Numbered from the stretch's first letter, positions 1-7,902 are shown. The stretch is 16,619 nucleotides of DNA from Pelomonas sp041914785 (GCA_041914785.1 JAYSCT010000103.1:1-16619), one strand, 5' to 3'. Numbers and translations are program-made. Notes: generated from the sequence alone by a model not told the origin.

Positions 1-816
1 CTCGGCCAGCCGCGCACGGCGCTTGGCCTGGTTGACGCGCGAGCCGATGGCGCCGACGTAGAAAGCCGGGCTCTTCAGCGCCTCCATCAGCGCGAGGTCG
101 TCGAGCTTGGGGTCGTGCGTCAGCGCGACGATGGCGGTGGCGTCGTCCACCTGGAAGGCGGTCACGACGTCGTCGGGCATGTCGCGCGTCAGCGTGGCGC
201 CGGGCAGCGCGAAGCCGTCGGCGTATTCCTCGCGCGGGTCGCACACGGTCACGCCGTAGCCCAGCGCCTGCGCCATCTGCGCGAGGTAGTCGGTCATCTG
301 CCCGGCGCCGATGACCAGCAGCCGCCACTGCGGGCCGTGGTGGCTGACGAGCTGCGTGTCGGTCAGCGCCAGCGTGTCGGCCCCGCGCTCGGCGGGCTGC
401 AGCGTGACGGCGCCGGTCGCCAGCGCCAGCGTGCGGCGCACGCGCTCGCCGCGGGCCAGCCGGGCCAGCAGTTCGTCCAGCGCCGACTGCGGGCCCAGCG
501 GCTCCAGCATCAGCTCCAGCGTGCCGCCACAGGGCAGGCCGAAGCGGCGGGCCTCCTCGGCGCCGACGCCGTAGCGCAGCGGCGTGGGGCGTGCCAGCGC
601 CAGGCTGCCGGCACGCAGCTGTGCGACGAGGTCGTCCTCGATGCAGCCGCCGGACACCGAACCGGCGATGAGCCCGTCGTCGCGCACCGCCACCAGCGAG
701 CCCACCGGCCGCGGCGCCGAGCCCCAGGTGCGCGTGATCGTGCCCAGCACGACGCGGCGTGCCTCGGCCCGCCAGCCGGCGGCCGTGCGCAACACGCTGA
801 GGTCGAGGTTGTCCAT
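1..816 (-). CDS. XdhC/CoxI-family protein, 3' end beyond window (partial)
   Basis: The first 272 residues of an XdhC/CoxI-family protein are present; the C-terminus runs off the left edge. Members of this family insert or mature the molybdenum cofactor for xanthine dehydrogenase or CO dehydrogenase-type hydroxylases, in the cytoplasm. Visible support: the N-terminal domain carries GSVSGGCIE (residues 52-60, including the conserved Cys). A Rossmann-type motif VIGAGQ lies around residues 168-173, followed by VTVCDPR, and the C-terminal signature LTHDPKLDD (His234) precedes YVGAIGSR. The ATG at 816 is chosen because the family's N-terminus begins there; a purine-rich stretch AAGGGCAGGG lies upstream. 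The partner hydroxylase genes are not in the window, so whether it serves xanthine dehydrogenase, a CoxL-like enzyme or another oxidoreductase cannot be told. Family assignment is firm; the exact substrate enzyme is unknown. Confidence 0.92.
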   Translation of the reverse strand, partial: MDNLDLSVLRTAAGWRAEARRVVLGTITRTWGSAPRPVGSLVAVRDDGLIAGSVSGGCIEDDLVAQLRAGSLALARPTPLRYGVGAEEARRFGLPCGGTLELMLEPLGPQSALDELLARLARGERVRRTLALATGAVTLQPAERGADTLALTDTQLVSHHGPQWRLLVIGAGQMTDYLAQMAQALGYGVTVCDPREEYADGFALPGATLTRDMPDDVVTAFQVDDATAIVALTHDPKLDDLALMEALKSPAFYVGAIGSRVNQAKRRARLAE

Positions 817-909
817 GGCCGCTGCCCTGCCCTTGTGCTGAAAGGCCGCGAGCGTACTCGGCAACGCCATCCGCCCGCCGGGCGCGGCCCAATGCCCCCC
901 GCAGCGCGG

Positions 910-2643
910 TCAGGGATAGTGCTTCAGCGTGGCGGTGTTGCTGCCGCCCTGGCAGCGCGCGGCGTCGCCGGCGTCGTTGATGACGCGCTCGATGCTGCCC
1001 TTGTCGACGAGGCAGACGGTGATCATGTGCTGGAAGCGCACGCCCGCCGCCCGGGGCGCCTCGATGGCGCGGTCCAGCACGACGTCGGGCTGCAGGAACA
1101 CGCTGTAGATGCCCAGGCCCCAGGCCTGGTGGCGCGTCACCGTGTCGGCCACCTGGTAAGACGCGAAGCCGCGGCGGCCGGCGGCGTTGGTCCACTGGCG
1201 CTGCGTGGGCGGGTCGTACGGGATCTCGGACTGGTAGAAGTAGACCCGCCCGCCGTTGCCGCGCCAGACGACCTGCTCCTGCTGGAAGTGCTCGACGAAC
1301 AGGCCGTAGATGGTCACGTCCTCGCCGTCCACCACCAGGCCGTGGGCCGACGGGTTCAGCGCCCAGCCGACGCCCTCGCCGTGGTCGGCGCGCCAGATCC
1401 AGGTGTGGTCCACCAGCGTGTCGTGCGCATGGATGCGCAGCGCCGTGTGCACCTGGCCGGCGGCCGCGCCGCCGACGCGGAAGAACAGGTCGTGCAGCAC
1501 CGTCGGGTCGGCCAGGTGGCGGCGCTTGCTGCCGGTCGCGCCCACCTCCATCAGCACGCCGGCATCCTGGGCGCCCGCGTCCAGGAACAGGCCCGACACG
1601 GTCAGCCCGTCCACGTCCGCCGTCTTCACCAGCGGCACGCCGTTGTCCGAGCGCAGCGTCGGGAAGCCGATGCCCAGCACGACGGTGCCGGCCCGCTTGA
1701 CCTGCAGCGTCTCGGTCAGCAGGTACTCGCCCGGCGTGAACAGCAGGTGCCGGCCGGCGGCCAGCTGCGCGTTCAGCGTGGCGGCCGTGTCGCCCGGTTT
1801 GGCGATGAAGAAGCGGGCGATGGGCAGCGTCTTGCCCGCCGTGAACGCGCCGCCGGCCCAGGAGATGCCGACACTGTCTCGCCGCAGCGCCGGCACACGC
1901 ACCGCGAAGCCGCCATCCTTCTCGACGAACAGGAAGGGCTTCTCGCGCACCAGCGGCGTCTTGTTGACCCGGGTGAAGCGCAGGCCCGGCGTGGGGAACT
2001 CACCCGCCGGCGCCTGCGGCACGCCGACGAACACCATGTTCCAGTTGGCGCCCGTCCAGCTCGCCCATTCGCTGTTGCGCGAGAGCCATTGCTGCTGCGT
2101 CGCCGAGTTGACCTGGCCGTCCACCAACACGTCCGAGAACCAGCCGCCGCTGGCCCAGCCGTTGTTTTGGTTCAGCCGCATGTGGCCGCGCACGTGCATG
2201 CGCCGGAACGGCACGGCCTGCGACACGGCCCACTGCATCGTGTGGTCGCCGATGCCCAGCGTGGGCGTCACGGAGAAGTTCTCGGCCCCGCGCCAGAAGT
2301 TCTGCGTCGCGTTGTCGTTGTCCAGCAGCGCCGTGGAGCGCAGGTCGCCCACCACGTGCACGTCGTCGGGGTGGCGGCCCAGGCCCAGCACCTGCGTGTA
2401 GAAGCCCACCGGGATGCGCAGGTTCTCGTAGGTGCCCGGCATCAGCAGGATGGCGTCGCGGCGCGGGCCGAAGTGGTTGGGCTGCTGGGCGGCGTAGATG
2501 GCGTCGATGCGCTGCTGCAGGCCGGGCGTCGCCGGGTTCAGCACGTGGACGTTGGGGCCGAAGTCGGGCGGCGCGGCCAGGGCCGCCAGCGGCAGGGCCA
2601 GTACGGCGGCAAGGACACGGGAGGCAGCGGTCGAGCGGGACAT
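910..2643 (-). CDS. secreted right-handed beta-helix protein (family often mislabelled 'adenylyl cyclase')
   Basis: Encodes 577 residues from the ATG at 2643. I prefer this start to an in-frame ATG at 2673 because a clean signal peptide follows directly (MSRSTAASR, hydrophobic core, ALA|APPD, cleavage near residue 23). Neither start has a strong Shine-Dalgarno. The mature protein opens with FGPNVHVLNPATPG and continues with MPGTYENLRIPVGFYTQVLG and NATQNFWRGAENFSVTP, then many short beta-rich repeats ending in VYFYQSEIPYDPPTQRQW. From memory this matches a large secreted family found in actinobacteria and proteobacteria whose records are often named 'adenylyl cyclase' or coagulation factor 5/8-like. 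I see no nucleotide cyclase motif. The pattern resembles pectate-lyase-like or GH55-like beta-helices, so a polysaccharide substrate is plausible but unproven. It sits alone between XdhC and DUF924 genes, all on the minus strand. Confidence 0.8.
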   Translation of the reverse strand: MSRSTAASRVLAAVLALPLAALAAPPDFGPNVHVLNPATPGLQQRIDAIYAAQQPNHFGPRRDAILLMPGTYENLRIPVGFYTQVLGLGRHPDDVHVVGDLRSTALLDNDNATQNFWRGAENFSVTPTLGIGDHTMQWAVSQAVPFRRMHVRGHMRLNQNNGWASGGWFSDVLVDGQVNSATQQQWLSRNSEWASWTGANWNMVFVGVPQAPAGEFPTPGLRFTRVNKTPLVREKPFLFVEKDGGFAVRVPALRRDSVGISWAGGAFTAGKTLPIARFFIAKPGDTAATLNAQLAAGRHLLFTPGEYLLTETLQVKRAGTVVLGIGFPTLRSDNGVPLVKTADVDGLTVSGLFLDAGAQDAGVLMEVGATGSKRRHLADPTVLHDLFFRVGGAAAGQVHTALRIHAHDTLVDHTWIWRADHGEGVGWALNPSAHGLVVDGEDVTIYGLFVEHFQQEQVVWRGNGGRVYFYQSEIPYDPPTQRQWTNAAGRRGFASYQVADTVTRHQAWGLGIYSVFLQPDVVLDRAIEAPRAAGVRFQHMITVCLVDKGSIERVINDAGDAARCQGGSNTATLKHYP

Positions 2644-2717
2644 GGCGGATGGAATCGGTTCCAGTGCTCGCATTGCACCATGCCCGGCCGGCGTCGGCCG
2701 TCAGCGGAATCCCGGCC

Positions 2718-3254
2718 TCAGAAGCTGGAGCCGGGCTGCTTCAGGAACTCGATTTCCTCCGCCGTGGAGGCGCGGCCCAGGATGGCGTTGCGGTGCGGGT
2801 AGCGGCCGAAGCGGTCGACGATGGCTTTGTGCTTCAGCTCGAAGTCGTGCGTGTGCGCCGGCGCGCGGGCCTGCATCAGCGGCTCGGCCACCGCGTGGAT
2901 GGCGGCGGACTCGCTGTGCATGTAGGGCATGTAGAGAAAGGCGCGCCGCTCGGCGGGCAGCGCCAGGTCGGCGCCGGCCGCGACGGCCTCCTGCGCGAGT
3001 GCCAGCGCCAGCGCGTCGGCCGAGAAGGCGTCGGGCGTGCCGCGGTGGAGGTTGCGGGCGAACTGGTCCAGCACGATGACCTCGGCCAGCCGGCCCGCGG
3101 GCGTCGCGCGCCAGCCGAACAGCTCGCAGCGCCGCGCCTGCTCGTGCAGCGCGCCGAAGCGGGTGCGGATCAGGTCGTCGAACGCCGCATCGACGGTCCA
3201 CCACTGGGCCGGCTTGATGTCGTGGAACCAGAAGTCGAGGACGGTCGGGGGCAT
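2718..3254 (-). CDS. DUF924 family protein
   Basis: A 178-residue cytoplasmic protein with no signal peptide that matches the DUF924 family over its whole length, which is also the usual size for that family. Characteristic stretches are VLDFWFHDIKPAQWW at the N-terminus, LAEVIVLDQFARNLHRGTPD in the middle, FLYMPYMHSES, and the C-terminal FGRYPHRNAILGRASTAEE followed by FLKQPGSSF. The family is all-helical and has been compared to tetratricopeptide-like folds; its biochemical role is not established and nothing here adds to it. The start is the ATG at 3252-3254, where the family consensus begins; the Shine-Dalgarno is weak. It lies 74 bases downstream of the beta-helix gene's start region on the same strand and could be transcribed into it, but no shared function is evident. 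Confidence 0.9.
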   Translation of the reverse strand: MPPTVLDFWFHDIKPAQWWTVDAAFDDLIRTRFGALHEQARRCELFGWRATPAGRLAEVIVLDQFARNLHRGTPDAFSADALALALAQEAVAAGADLALPAERRAFLYMPYMHSESAAIHAVAEPLMQARAPAHTHDFELKHKAIVDRFGRYPHRNAILGRASTAEEIEFLKQPGSSF

Positions 3255-3355
3255 GGGTCGGTCCAGGTGTTGCGGTCACAGGCGCGACGCGCCCGGCCCG
3301 CCCGGCTGCGGCGGCAGCGTCGCCGGATCATCGCAGCGCGGCATGCACGGCTTCG

Positions 3356-3691
3356 CTAGACCCGATACAGCGCGATGAGCACCAGCGTGGCCGCGCACAT
3401 CAGCGCGTTGCCGATGTTGACGGCGATGGCACGATTCAGGCGGCGCCCGTTGTTCTCGTACAGCCACGCGGCCATCGTGGCGTTCGCGCCGACCCAGATC
3501 GCCCACGTGATCATCGAGTGCTGGCTGCTGTCGCCGCTGGCATGGATGCTCAGCAAGGTCGGCACATACGCGAACACGCGCACCGAGTTGAAGATCGTGA
3601 ACAGCCAGCCCAGCGTCGCGAGCCAGGTGACACGCGACGGGCGCAGGTGTCGCCCATGCGCCCTGAGTGCACCCTTCAATGTCGTTTCCAT
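3356..3691 (-). CDS. small membrane protein with three predicted TM helices, PQ-loop-like
   Basis: A 111-residue protein starting at the ATG at 3689-3691, which has a good Shine-Dalgarno (GGAGG four bases before the start). A longer in-frame opening to 3856 is rejected because its extra residues are charged and low in information, and the ribosome site favours the inner ATG. Three hydrophobic segments are visible at about residues 22-46, 60-77 and 88-110. The core AYVPTLLSI, then SQHSMITWAIWVGANATMAAW, resembles the half-repeat of PQ-loop/SemiSWEET proteins, where a proline in helix 1 is followed by a short polar loop and a tryptophan-rich helix 2. That likeness is inferred from the pattern only. 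No function is known; a small transporter or accessory membrane protein is possible. The gene is read divergently from the TctC gene across 183 bases. Confidence 0.75.
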   Translation of the reverse strand: METTLKGALRAHGRHLRPSRVTWLATLGWLFTIFNSVRVFAYVPTLLSIHASGDSSQHSMITWAIWVGANATMAAWLYENNGRRLNRAIAVNIGNALMCAATLVLIALYRV

Positions 3692-3774
3692 GCGGCCTCC
3701 GGCAAGGAGCTTTCGATGCGGCCCATCTTCGCCACGGCGGCCGCGCCGCGGAATGCGCCCGGCGCTGAACGCGG

Positions 3775-3793
3775 CCTGAACCGCTGGTTCAGG
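3775..3793. promoter_or_regulatory. perfect inverted repeat, candidate operator
   Basis: CCTGAACC and GGTTCAGG are exact reverse complements separated by GCT. They lie between the divergent starts at 3691 and 3875, about 82 bases upstream of the TctC start. A further CTGAAC half-site occurs at 3764-3769. The symmetry and position fit a dimeric regulator site, but no cognate regulator is identified. I found no convincing -10/-35 pair beside it. Confidence 0.45.
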
Positions 3794-3874
3794 GTCGGCA
3801 CAACGGCCGCCACCTTCCCGGCCGCTCCCCGCCCGGCCAGACTGCGCCCCATGCACTCAACCCGGAGCATCGCG

Positions 3875-4837
3875 ATGAACCCGTTGAACACCTGGCTCGT
3901 GGCCGGCGCGCTGGCGCTCGCCACGGCACCCGTGGCAGCGCAGCCGACGTACCCGGCCAAGCCGATCCGGCTGATCGTGCCGATCGCTGCGGGCGGCCCC
4001 AGCGATGCCGCGGCCCGCGCGCTGGCCCGGGGGTTGACGGCCCGGCTCGGCCAGGAGGTGCTGGTCGACAACCGCCCGGGCGGCAACACCGGCATCGGTG
4101 CGGGCGCCGTGCTGAACGCGGCGCCCGACGGCTACACGCTGCTCTTCGCGCTGGCGTCCAACGCCGGGCTGCCGCACCTCAGCAAGGCATCGCCCTACCA
4201 GTCCCTCGGCGAGTTCTCGCCGGTCGCGGCGATCGGCGGCAACACGCAGTGCCTGGTGGTGCCGGCGAGCCTGCCGGCCAGGACGCTGGCCGAGTTCGCC
4301 GCCTATGCCCGGGCCAGCGCGCAGCCGCTGATGCGCGGCGCCAACAACGTCGCCGAGGACATGGTGGCCGGCCAGATCACCGGCGCGCTGGGGTTCAAGC
4401 TCGAGCGCGTGCCCTACAAGGGCGTCCCGCAGATGCTGCCGGACCTGCTGGAGGGCCGCGTCCAGGCCGCGGTGATGCCGGTCGGTGCCAGCGCGCCCCA
4501 TGTGCGTTCGGGTCGGCTGGTGATGCTCGGCTGCAGCATCGGCGAACGCATCGCGGCGCTGCCCGCGGTGCCCACGCTGGCCGAGTCCGGCGTGCCCGCA
4601 GCGCCGCTGATCACGGCGCACTTCGTGCTCGGGCCGCCGCGGCTGCCGGCGCAGATCGTCGAGCGCCTGGCCGCGGCCGTGCAGCAGGCCGAGCTGACCG
4701 CAGACTTCAGGCAGGAGATGGAGCGCCTGCTGATCGTCGGCAGCGCACGGTCGCCGGCCGAGACGCGCGAGCTGATGCGCCAGGCCGAGGCGCAGTACGT
4801 GCAGTACGTGCGCGAAACCGGCGCGAGCATCGACTGA
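3875..4837 (+). CDS. Bug/TctC-family periplasmic solute-binding protein
   Basis: Encodes 320 residues, the usual length for tripartite tricarboxylate transporter substrate-binding proteins (TctC/Bug). The start chosen is the ATG at 3875, with GGAG seven bases upstream and a signal peptide directly after it (hydrophobic core, VAA|QPTYP, cleavage near residue 22). An upstream in-frame ATG at 3851 lacks these. Family hallmarks seen are YPAKPIRLIVPIAAGGPSDA near the mature N-terminus, VDNRPGGNTGIGAG, APDGYTLL, VPYKGVPQMLPDLLEGRVQ and VPTLAESGVP. Such proteins bind a carboxylate or related small molecule in the periplasm and may deliver it to a TctAB permease or to a sensor. No tctA or tctB is nearby, as is common for the many orphan Bug proteins of Burkholderiales, so the ligand is unknown. 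It converges on the LysR gene with nine bases between stop codons. Confidence 0.93.
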   Translation: MNPLNTWLVAGALALATAPVAAQPTYPAKPIRLIVPIAAGGPSDAAARALARGLTARLGQEVLVDNRPGGNTGIGAGAVLNAAPDGYTLLFALASNAGLPHLSKASPYQSLGEFSPVAAIGGNTQCLVVPASLPARTLAEFAAYARASAQPLMRGANNVAEDMVAGQITGALGFKLERVPYKGVPQMLPDLLEGRVQAAVMPVGASAPHVRSGRLVMLGCSIGERIAALPAVPTLAESGVPAAPLITAHFVLGPPRLPAQIVERLAAAVQQAELTADFRQEMERLLIVGSARSPAETRELMRQAEAQYVQYVRETGASID

Positions 4838-4846
4838 ACCGTGGGC

Positions 4847-5854
4847 TCAGCGATGCGTCAGCCAGCTCGACGCGCGCCGGCCGCTGCCGTGGTGCCAGCC
4901 AGGGCGGCTGTCGACGCTGGTCTGCCCCTTGGCATCGGTCAGCTGCGCCAGCTCGGCACAGCGGGCGGCAACGAAATCGACGAAGACGCGCAGCCGCAGC
5001 GTGCGCCGCAGCTCGGGCTTGAAGTAGATCGCCAGCGGCGGCGGGTCCATCATTTCCCAGTCGAGCAGGGCCGGCACCAGGCGGCCGCTGGCAAGTTCGG
5101 CCTGCGCGGTGGCGTAGGCGATGCGCATCACGCCGCCGTCGCCCAGGGCCAGTTCCAGCAGGTTGTCGCGATGGTTGGAGCTGAGCCAGCCGCTCACCAC
5201 CACCTGCTCGACGACATCGCCCTGCGGGCCGGGCTGGCGGTAGCGCCACAGGTCCAGCAGCTTGCCGTAGGGGTTGCGGTAGCTCAGGCAGTTGTGCCGG
5301 GTCAGGTCGCCCGGGTGGCGGGGCATGCCGTGGCGCTGCCAGTAGGCCGGCGTCGCCGCGGTGACCTGCGGCATCACCGGCAGCTCGCGGCGCACCCAGT
5401 CACCCGCCTCGAACCAGCCGTGCAGCACCAGCAGGTCGCAGTCCCGCGCCGCGGCCTCGTCCAGGTGCAGCACGGCGCGCAGGTCGAAGGTCAGGTCCGG
5501 GTAGCTGGCATGAAAGGCGTGCAGCGCGGGCACGATGCCGTGCTGCACGAAGAACGGCGTGCCGCCCACCACCAGCGTGCCCTGCGGGCGCTGCCGCGCC
5601 TGGCGCAGCCCCTCGTCGGCGGCCTGCAGCTGCGCCAGCAGCGGCGCGCAGGCGTCGGCGTACTGAGCGCCATCGGCGGTGAGCTTGAGGCCGCGGCTGT
5701 CGCGCTGGAACAGCGTGGCCCCGAGCTGCGCCTCCAGTGCCCCCACCAGCTTGGCCACGGCCTGCAGGCTGACGCCCTGCTGCCGGGCGGCGGCGGACAG
5801 GCTGCCGGTCTGTGCGGCCGCCAGGAAGTACTGGAGTGCTCGGAGTTTGTCCAC
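4847..5854 (-). CDS. LysR-family transcriptional regulator
   Basis: A 335-residue LysR-type regulator with a GTG start at 5852-5854. The open frame extends upstream to 5962, but the conserved LysR N-terminus begins at this GTG (VDKLRALQYFLAAAQ), so the extension is not credible. The winged helix-turn-helix spans residues 3-61, including GSLSAAARQQGVSLQAVAK and the family's TLFQRDSRGLKLTADG. The co-inducer-binding domain covers about residues 90-295, with GTLVVGGTPFF at its start. A tail of about 30 residues follows and looks unconserved. It is divergent from an O-methyltransferase gene whose GTG start is only 16 bases away, which makes that gene the first candidate for a regulatory target. 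The Shine-Dalgarno is weak (only GAG). The effector is unknown. Confidence 0.92.
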   Translation of the reverse strand: MDKLRALQYFLAAAQTGSLSAAARQQGVSLQAVAKLVGALEAQLGATLFQRDSRGLKLTADGAQYADACAPLLAQLQAADEGLRQARQRPQGTLVVGGTPFFVQHGIVPALHAFHASYPDLTFDLRAVLHLDEAAARDCDLLVLHGWFEAGDWVRRELPVMPQVTAATPAYWQRHGMPRHPGDLTRHNCLSYRNPYGKLLDLWRYRQPGPQGDVVEQVVVSGWLSSNHRDNLLELALGDGGVMRIAYATAQAELASGRLVPALLDWEMMDPPPLAIYFKPELRRTLRLRVFVDFVAARCAELAQLTDAKGQTSVDSRPGWHHGSGRRASSWLTHR

Positions 5855-5870
5855 CTCGAAGGAGTGTGAC

Positions 5871-6923
5871 GTGAACGTGCAGACCTTGGCAACCGCGCAG
5901 CAGCGCGCCGCCGCGCGCGAGCTGGTGGAACTGATCGGCGGCAACTGGGCCACGCAGGCCATCGGCGTGGCGGCCCGGCTGGCGCTGGCCGATCACATCG
6001 CGGCGGGCGTCGCCGACGTGCCCTCCCTGGCCCGCGCCTGCGGCTGCGACGCGTCCGCGCTGCGGCGGCTGCTGCGCGGCCTGGCCGCGCTGGGCGTGCT
6101 GCGGCTGGGCGACGACGGCCGTTGCAGCCTGACGGCGACCGGCGAGCTGCTGCGCCGCGACGCCGCGCTGGGCCTGAGCGCGCATGCGCAATGGTGGTCG
6201 CAGCAGGCCTGGGGCGTCTGGTCGGACCTGCTGGGCAGCGTTCGCACCGGGCAGAGCGCGCGGCAGCGCCGGCACGGCCAGAAGGGCTTCGATCACCTCG
6301 CCGCCGATGCCGCGTCGGCACAGCTGTTCCACCGCTCGATGGCGGAGCTGACGCGGCTGGTCGCGGCCGACCTGGCGAGCTGCGCTGCGATGCCGGAGGC
6401 CGGCGTCGTCATGGACCTGGGCGGCGGCCATGGCGAGCTGCTGGCCGAGGTGCTGCGCCATCGGCCCGGCCTGCGCGGCGTGCTGTTCGATCTCGATCAC
6501 GCGGCGGCCGGCGCGCAGGCCCACCTGCGCGAAGCCGGCGTGGCGGCGCGCGCAGCGGTGGCATCGGGCGACTTCTTCGTGCCGTTACCGGGGCCGGTGG
6601 ACGTCGTGCTGCTCAAGAGCGTGCTGCACGACTGGAACGACCGCGATGCGGTGCGCATCCTGCAAGGCGCACGCGGCGCGCTGGCGCCGGAGGGCCGCGT
6701 ACTGGTCATCGAGCGCGTCATGCCGGGCCGCGTGGAGGACCGGCCGGACCACCGCACGGCTGCGCGCAGCGACCTCAACATGCTGGTCGGCCTGGGTGGC
6801 CTCGAGCGCACCGTCACCGACTACGACACGCTGCTGTCGGCGGCCGGCCTGTCGCGGCGGCGCATGCTGCCTGCCGTGGCAGCGTTCTCGGTGATCGAGG
6901 CCGGTGCCCTGCCCGCCGGCTGA
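5871..6923 (+). CDS. SAM-dependent O-methyltransferase, plant-type (Methyltransf_2 family)
   Basis: Encodes 350 residues from a GTG at 5871 with an excellent Shine-Dalgarno (AAGGAG, six-base spacing). Residues 10-95 form a winged-helix dimerisation region (LARACGCDASALRRLLRGLA, LRLGDDGRCSLTATGELLR). The SAM-binding motif MDLGGGHGELLAE starts near residue 181 (Asp182), followed by the acidic loop VLFDLD. The motif LKSVLHDWNDRDA places His253 where plant-type O-methyltransferases keep the catalytic base. Glu281 in VIERVMP fits the conserved helper acid. The family methylates hydroxyls of small aromatic or polyketide-like molecules, and bacterial members include CrtF-like and secondary-metabolite enzymes. 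No biosynthetic cluster is visible, so the substrate is unknown. It is divergently paired with the LysR gene and converges on the next gene with 19 bases between stops. Confidence 0.9.
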   Translation: MNVQTLATAQQRAAARELVELIGGNWATQAIGVAARLALADHIAAGVADVPSLARACGCDASALRRLLRGLAALGVLRLGDDGRCSLTATGELLRRDAALGLSAHAQWWSQQAWGVWSDLLGSVRTGQSARQRRHGQKGFDHLAADAASAQLFHRSMAELTRLVAADLASCAAMPEAGVVMDLGGGHGELLAEVLRHRPGLRGVLFDLDHAAAGAQAHLREAGVAARAAVASGDFFVPLPGPVDVVLLKSVLHDWNDRDAVRILQGARGALAPEGRVLVIERVMPGRVEDRPDHRTAARSDLNMLVGLGGLERTVTDYDTLLSAAGLSRRRMLPAVAAFSVIEAGALPAG

Positions 6924-6942
6924 CCGCTCGCCTCAACGCCCC

Positions 6943-7848
6943 TCACCACGCAAAACTCGCCCCCACCGACCCATAGTTCACCGACTCGCCATTCGGCCCG
7001 CGGCTGCGGCCGAGGCCCGGCGTGATCGTCCAGCCGCTGTCGCCCGCCGCGATGGCCGCCTTGAGCTGCACGCTGCGCAGCGAGCCGCCGTCGTGCAGCC
7101 GGTCCTGGCCCACCTCGCCGTTCAGCGCCACGCGGTCGTTGACGCGCCAGGTGGCGCCCAGCTGGTGGCTGCGGTCCAGCGCGGCCTCGTCGCGGTTGAC
7201 GGCGGTCACGCGGCTGGCCCCCAGCAGCGGCGCGTTGCCCAGCAGGCCGCCGCCGGCCTGCGTCGTCGTCGTCGTGCTTGCGTACCGGCTGCGCATCGTC
7301 GCGCCGTAGACGGTGACGCGCGGCGTGACGGCCAGCGCGCCATGCACGCCGACGCCGTGGCCCTGGAGGCGCTGCTGGACCGCCGTCGGCACGCCGCCGC
7401 CCGGCGACGCGACGCTGCCGCGCGCGCGGGCACTGCGCCGCGTGACGTCCAGGCCCAGGTTGACGCCGTCCGCCGGCCGGGCGTCCACCGACGCGGCCAG
7501 GTCGGTCTGCCGCAGCGCGCTCCCGTCGCGGCGCTGGCTGGCGGTCACGCCGGCCTGCCAGGCCCTGCCGGCCACACCACCGCCCACCGACAGCTGCGCA
7601 GGCCGGCGCGCCGTGCCACCGGCATCGTCACGGCTGCGCGACTGCGCCACGCCGGCCTGCACCCAGCTGCTGCGCCCCACGGGCAGGCTGGCAGCCGCGG
7701 CGGTGCTGCGGTTGCCCTGGGCGTCGCGCTGCACGGCCAGCGTGACGGCGCGCCGGTCGGCGTTGGGCGCGGCCTCCTCGGCATGCGCCGGCGCCTGGGC
7801 GGTGGCGGCCAGCACGGCGAGGACGAGGGCGGGGAATGAGGGGGTCAC
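6943..7848 (-). CDS. secreted protein of unknown function, probable outer-membrane beta-barrel
   Basis: A 301-residue protein read from a GTG at 7846-7848. This start is chosen because AGGAG lies seven bases upstream and a signal peptide follows at once (TPSFPALVLAVLAATAQ, AHA|EEAAP, cleavage near residue 23). A longer opening to an ATG at 7905 would bury both. The mature part is rich in Gly, Ala, Ser, Thr and Arg, with alternating polar/hydrophobic stretches such as VTLAVQRDAQGNRSTAAA, QLSVGGGVAGRAWQAGVTA and HQLGATWRVNDRVALNGEVG. It ends VNYGSVGASFAW. A terminal aromatic residue after alternating hydrophobics is the usual outer-membrane sorting signal, so an outer-membrane barrel is inferred. 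I do not recognise the family. A run of five ACG codons (7261-7275) gives five threonines. No close functional neighbour is apparent. Confidence 0.75.
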   Translation of the reverse strand: MTPSFPALVLAVLAATAQAPAHAEEAAPNADRRAVTLAVQRDAQGNRSTAAAASLPVGRSSWVQAGVAQSRSRDDAGGTARRPAQLSVGGGVAGRAWQAGVTASQRRDGSALRQTDLAASVDARPADGVNLGLDVTRRSARARGSVASPGGGVPTAVQQRLQGHGVGVHGALAVTPRVTVYGATMRSRYASTTTTTQAGGGLLGNAPLLGASRVTAVNRDEAALDRSHQLGATWRVNDRVALNGEVGQDRLHDGGSLRSVQLKAAIAAGDSGWTITPGLGRSRGPNGESVNYGSVGASFAW

Positions 7849-7870
7849 GGCGGGCTCCTGGGGGTCGGGT

Positions 7871-7902
7871 GATGCGGGGCCGGTCCATCCGGCCCCGTCA
7901 TC
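7871..7902 (-). promoter_or_regulatory. leader hairpin upstream of the outer-membrane-like gene
   Basis: CGGGGCCGG (7875-7883) and CCGGCCCCG (7889-7897) form a perfect nine-bp stem with a five-base loop. It is lengthened by GATG/CATC past a single bulged base at 7898. It lies 22 bases before the GTG start at 7848, so it would be in the 5' leader of that transcript if the promoter lies further upstream. No T-run follows on either strand, so it is not an intrinsic terminator. Its role is unknown. Confidence 0.5.

Noticed and set aside
115..2802. An 895-codon open frame on the plus strand
   Set aside because: It is antisense to the XdhC and beta-helix genes, is dominated by Arg, His, Gly, Ala and Val as in GC-rich shadow frames, and has no recognisable domain.
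7261..7275. Five-unit CGT trinucleotide run as a contingency repeat
   Set aside because: It is short and in multiples of three, so it would only change the threonine count; not a credible switch.
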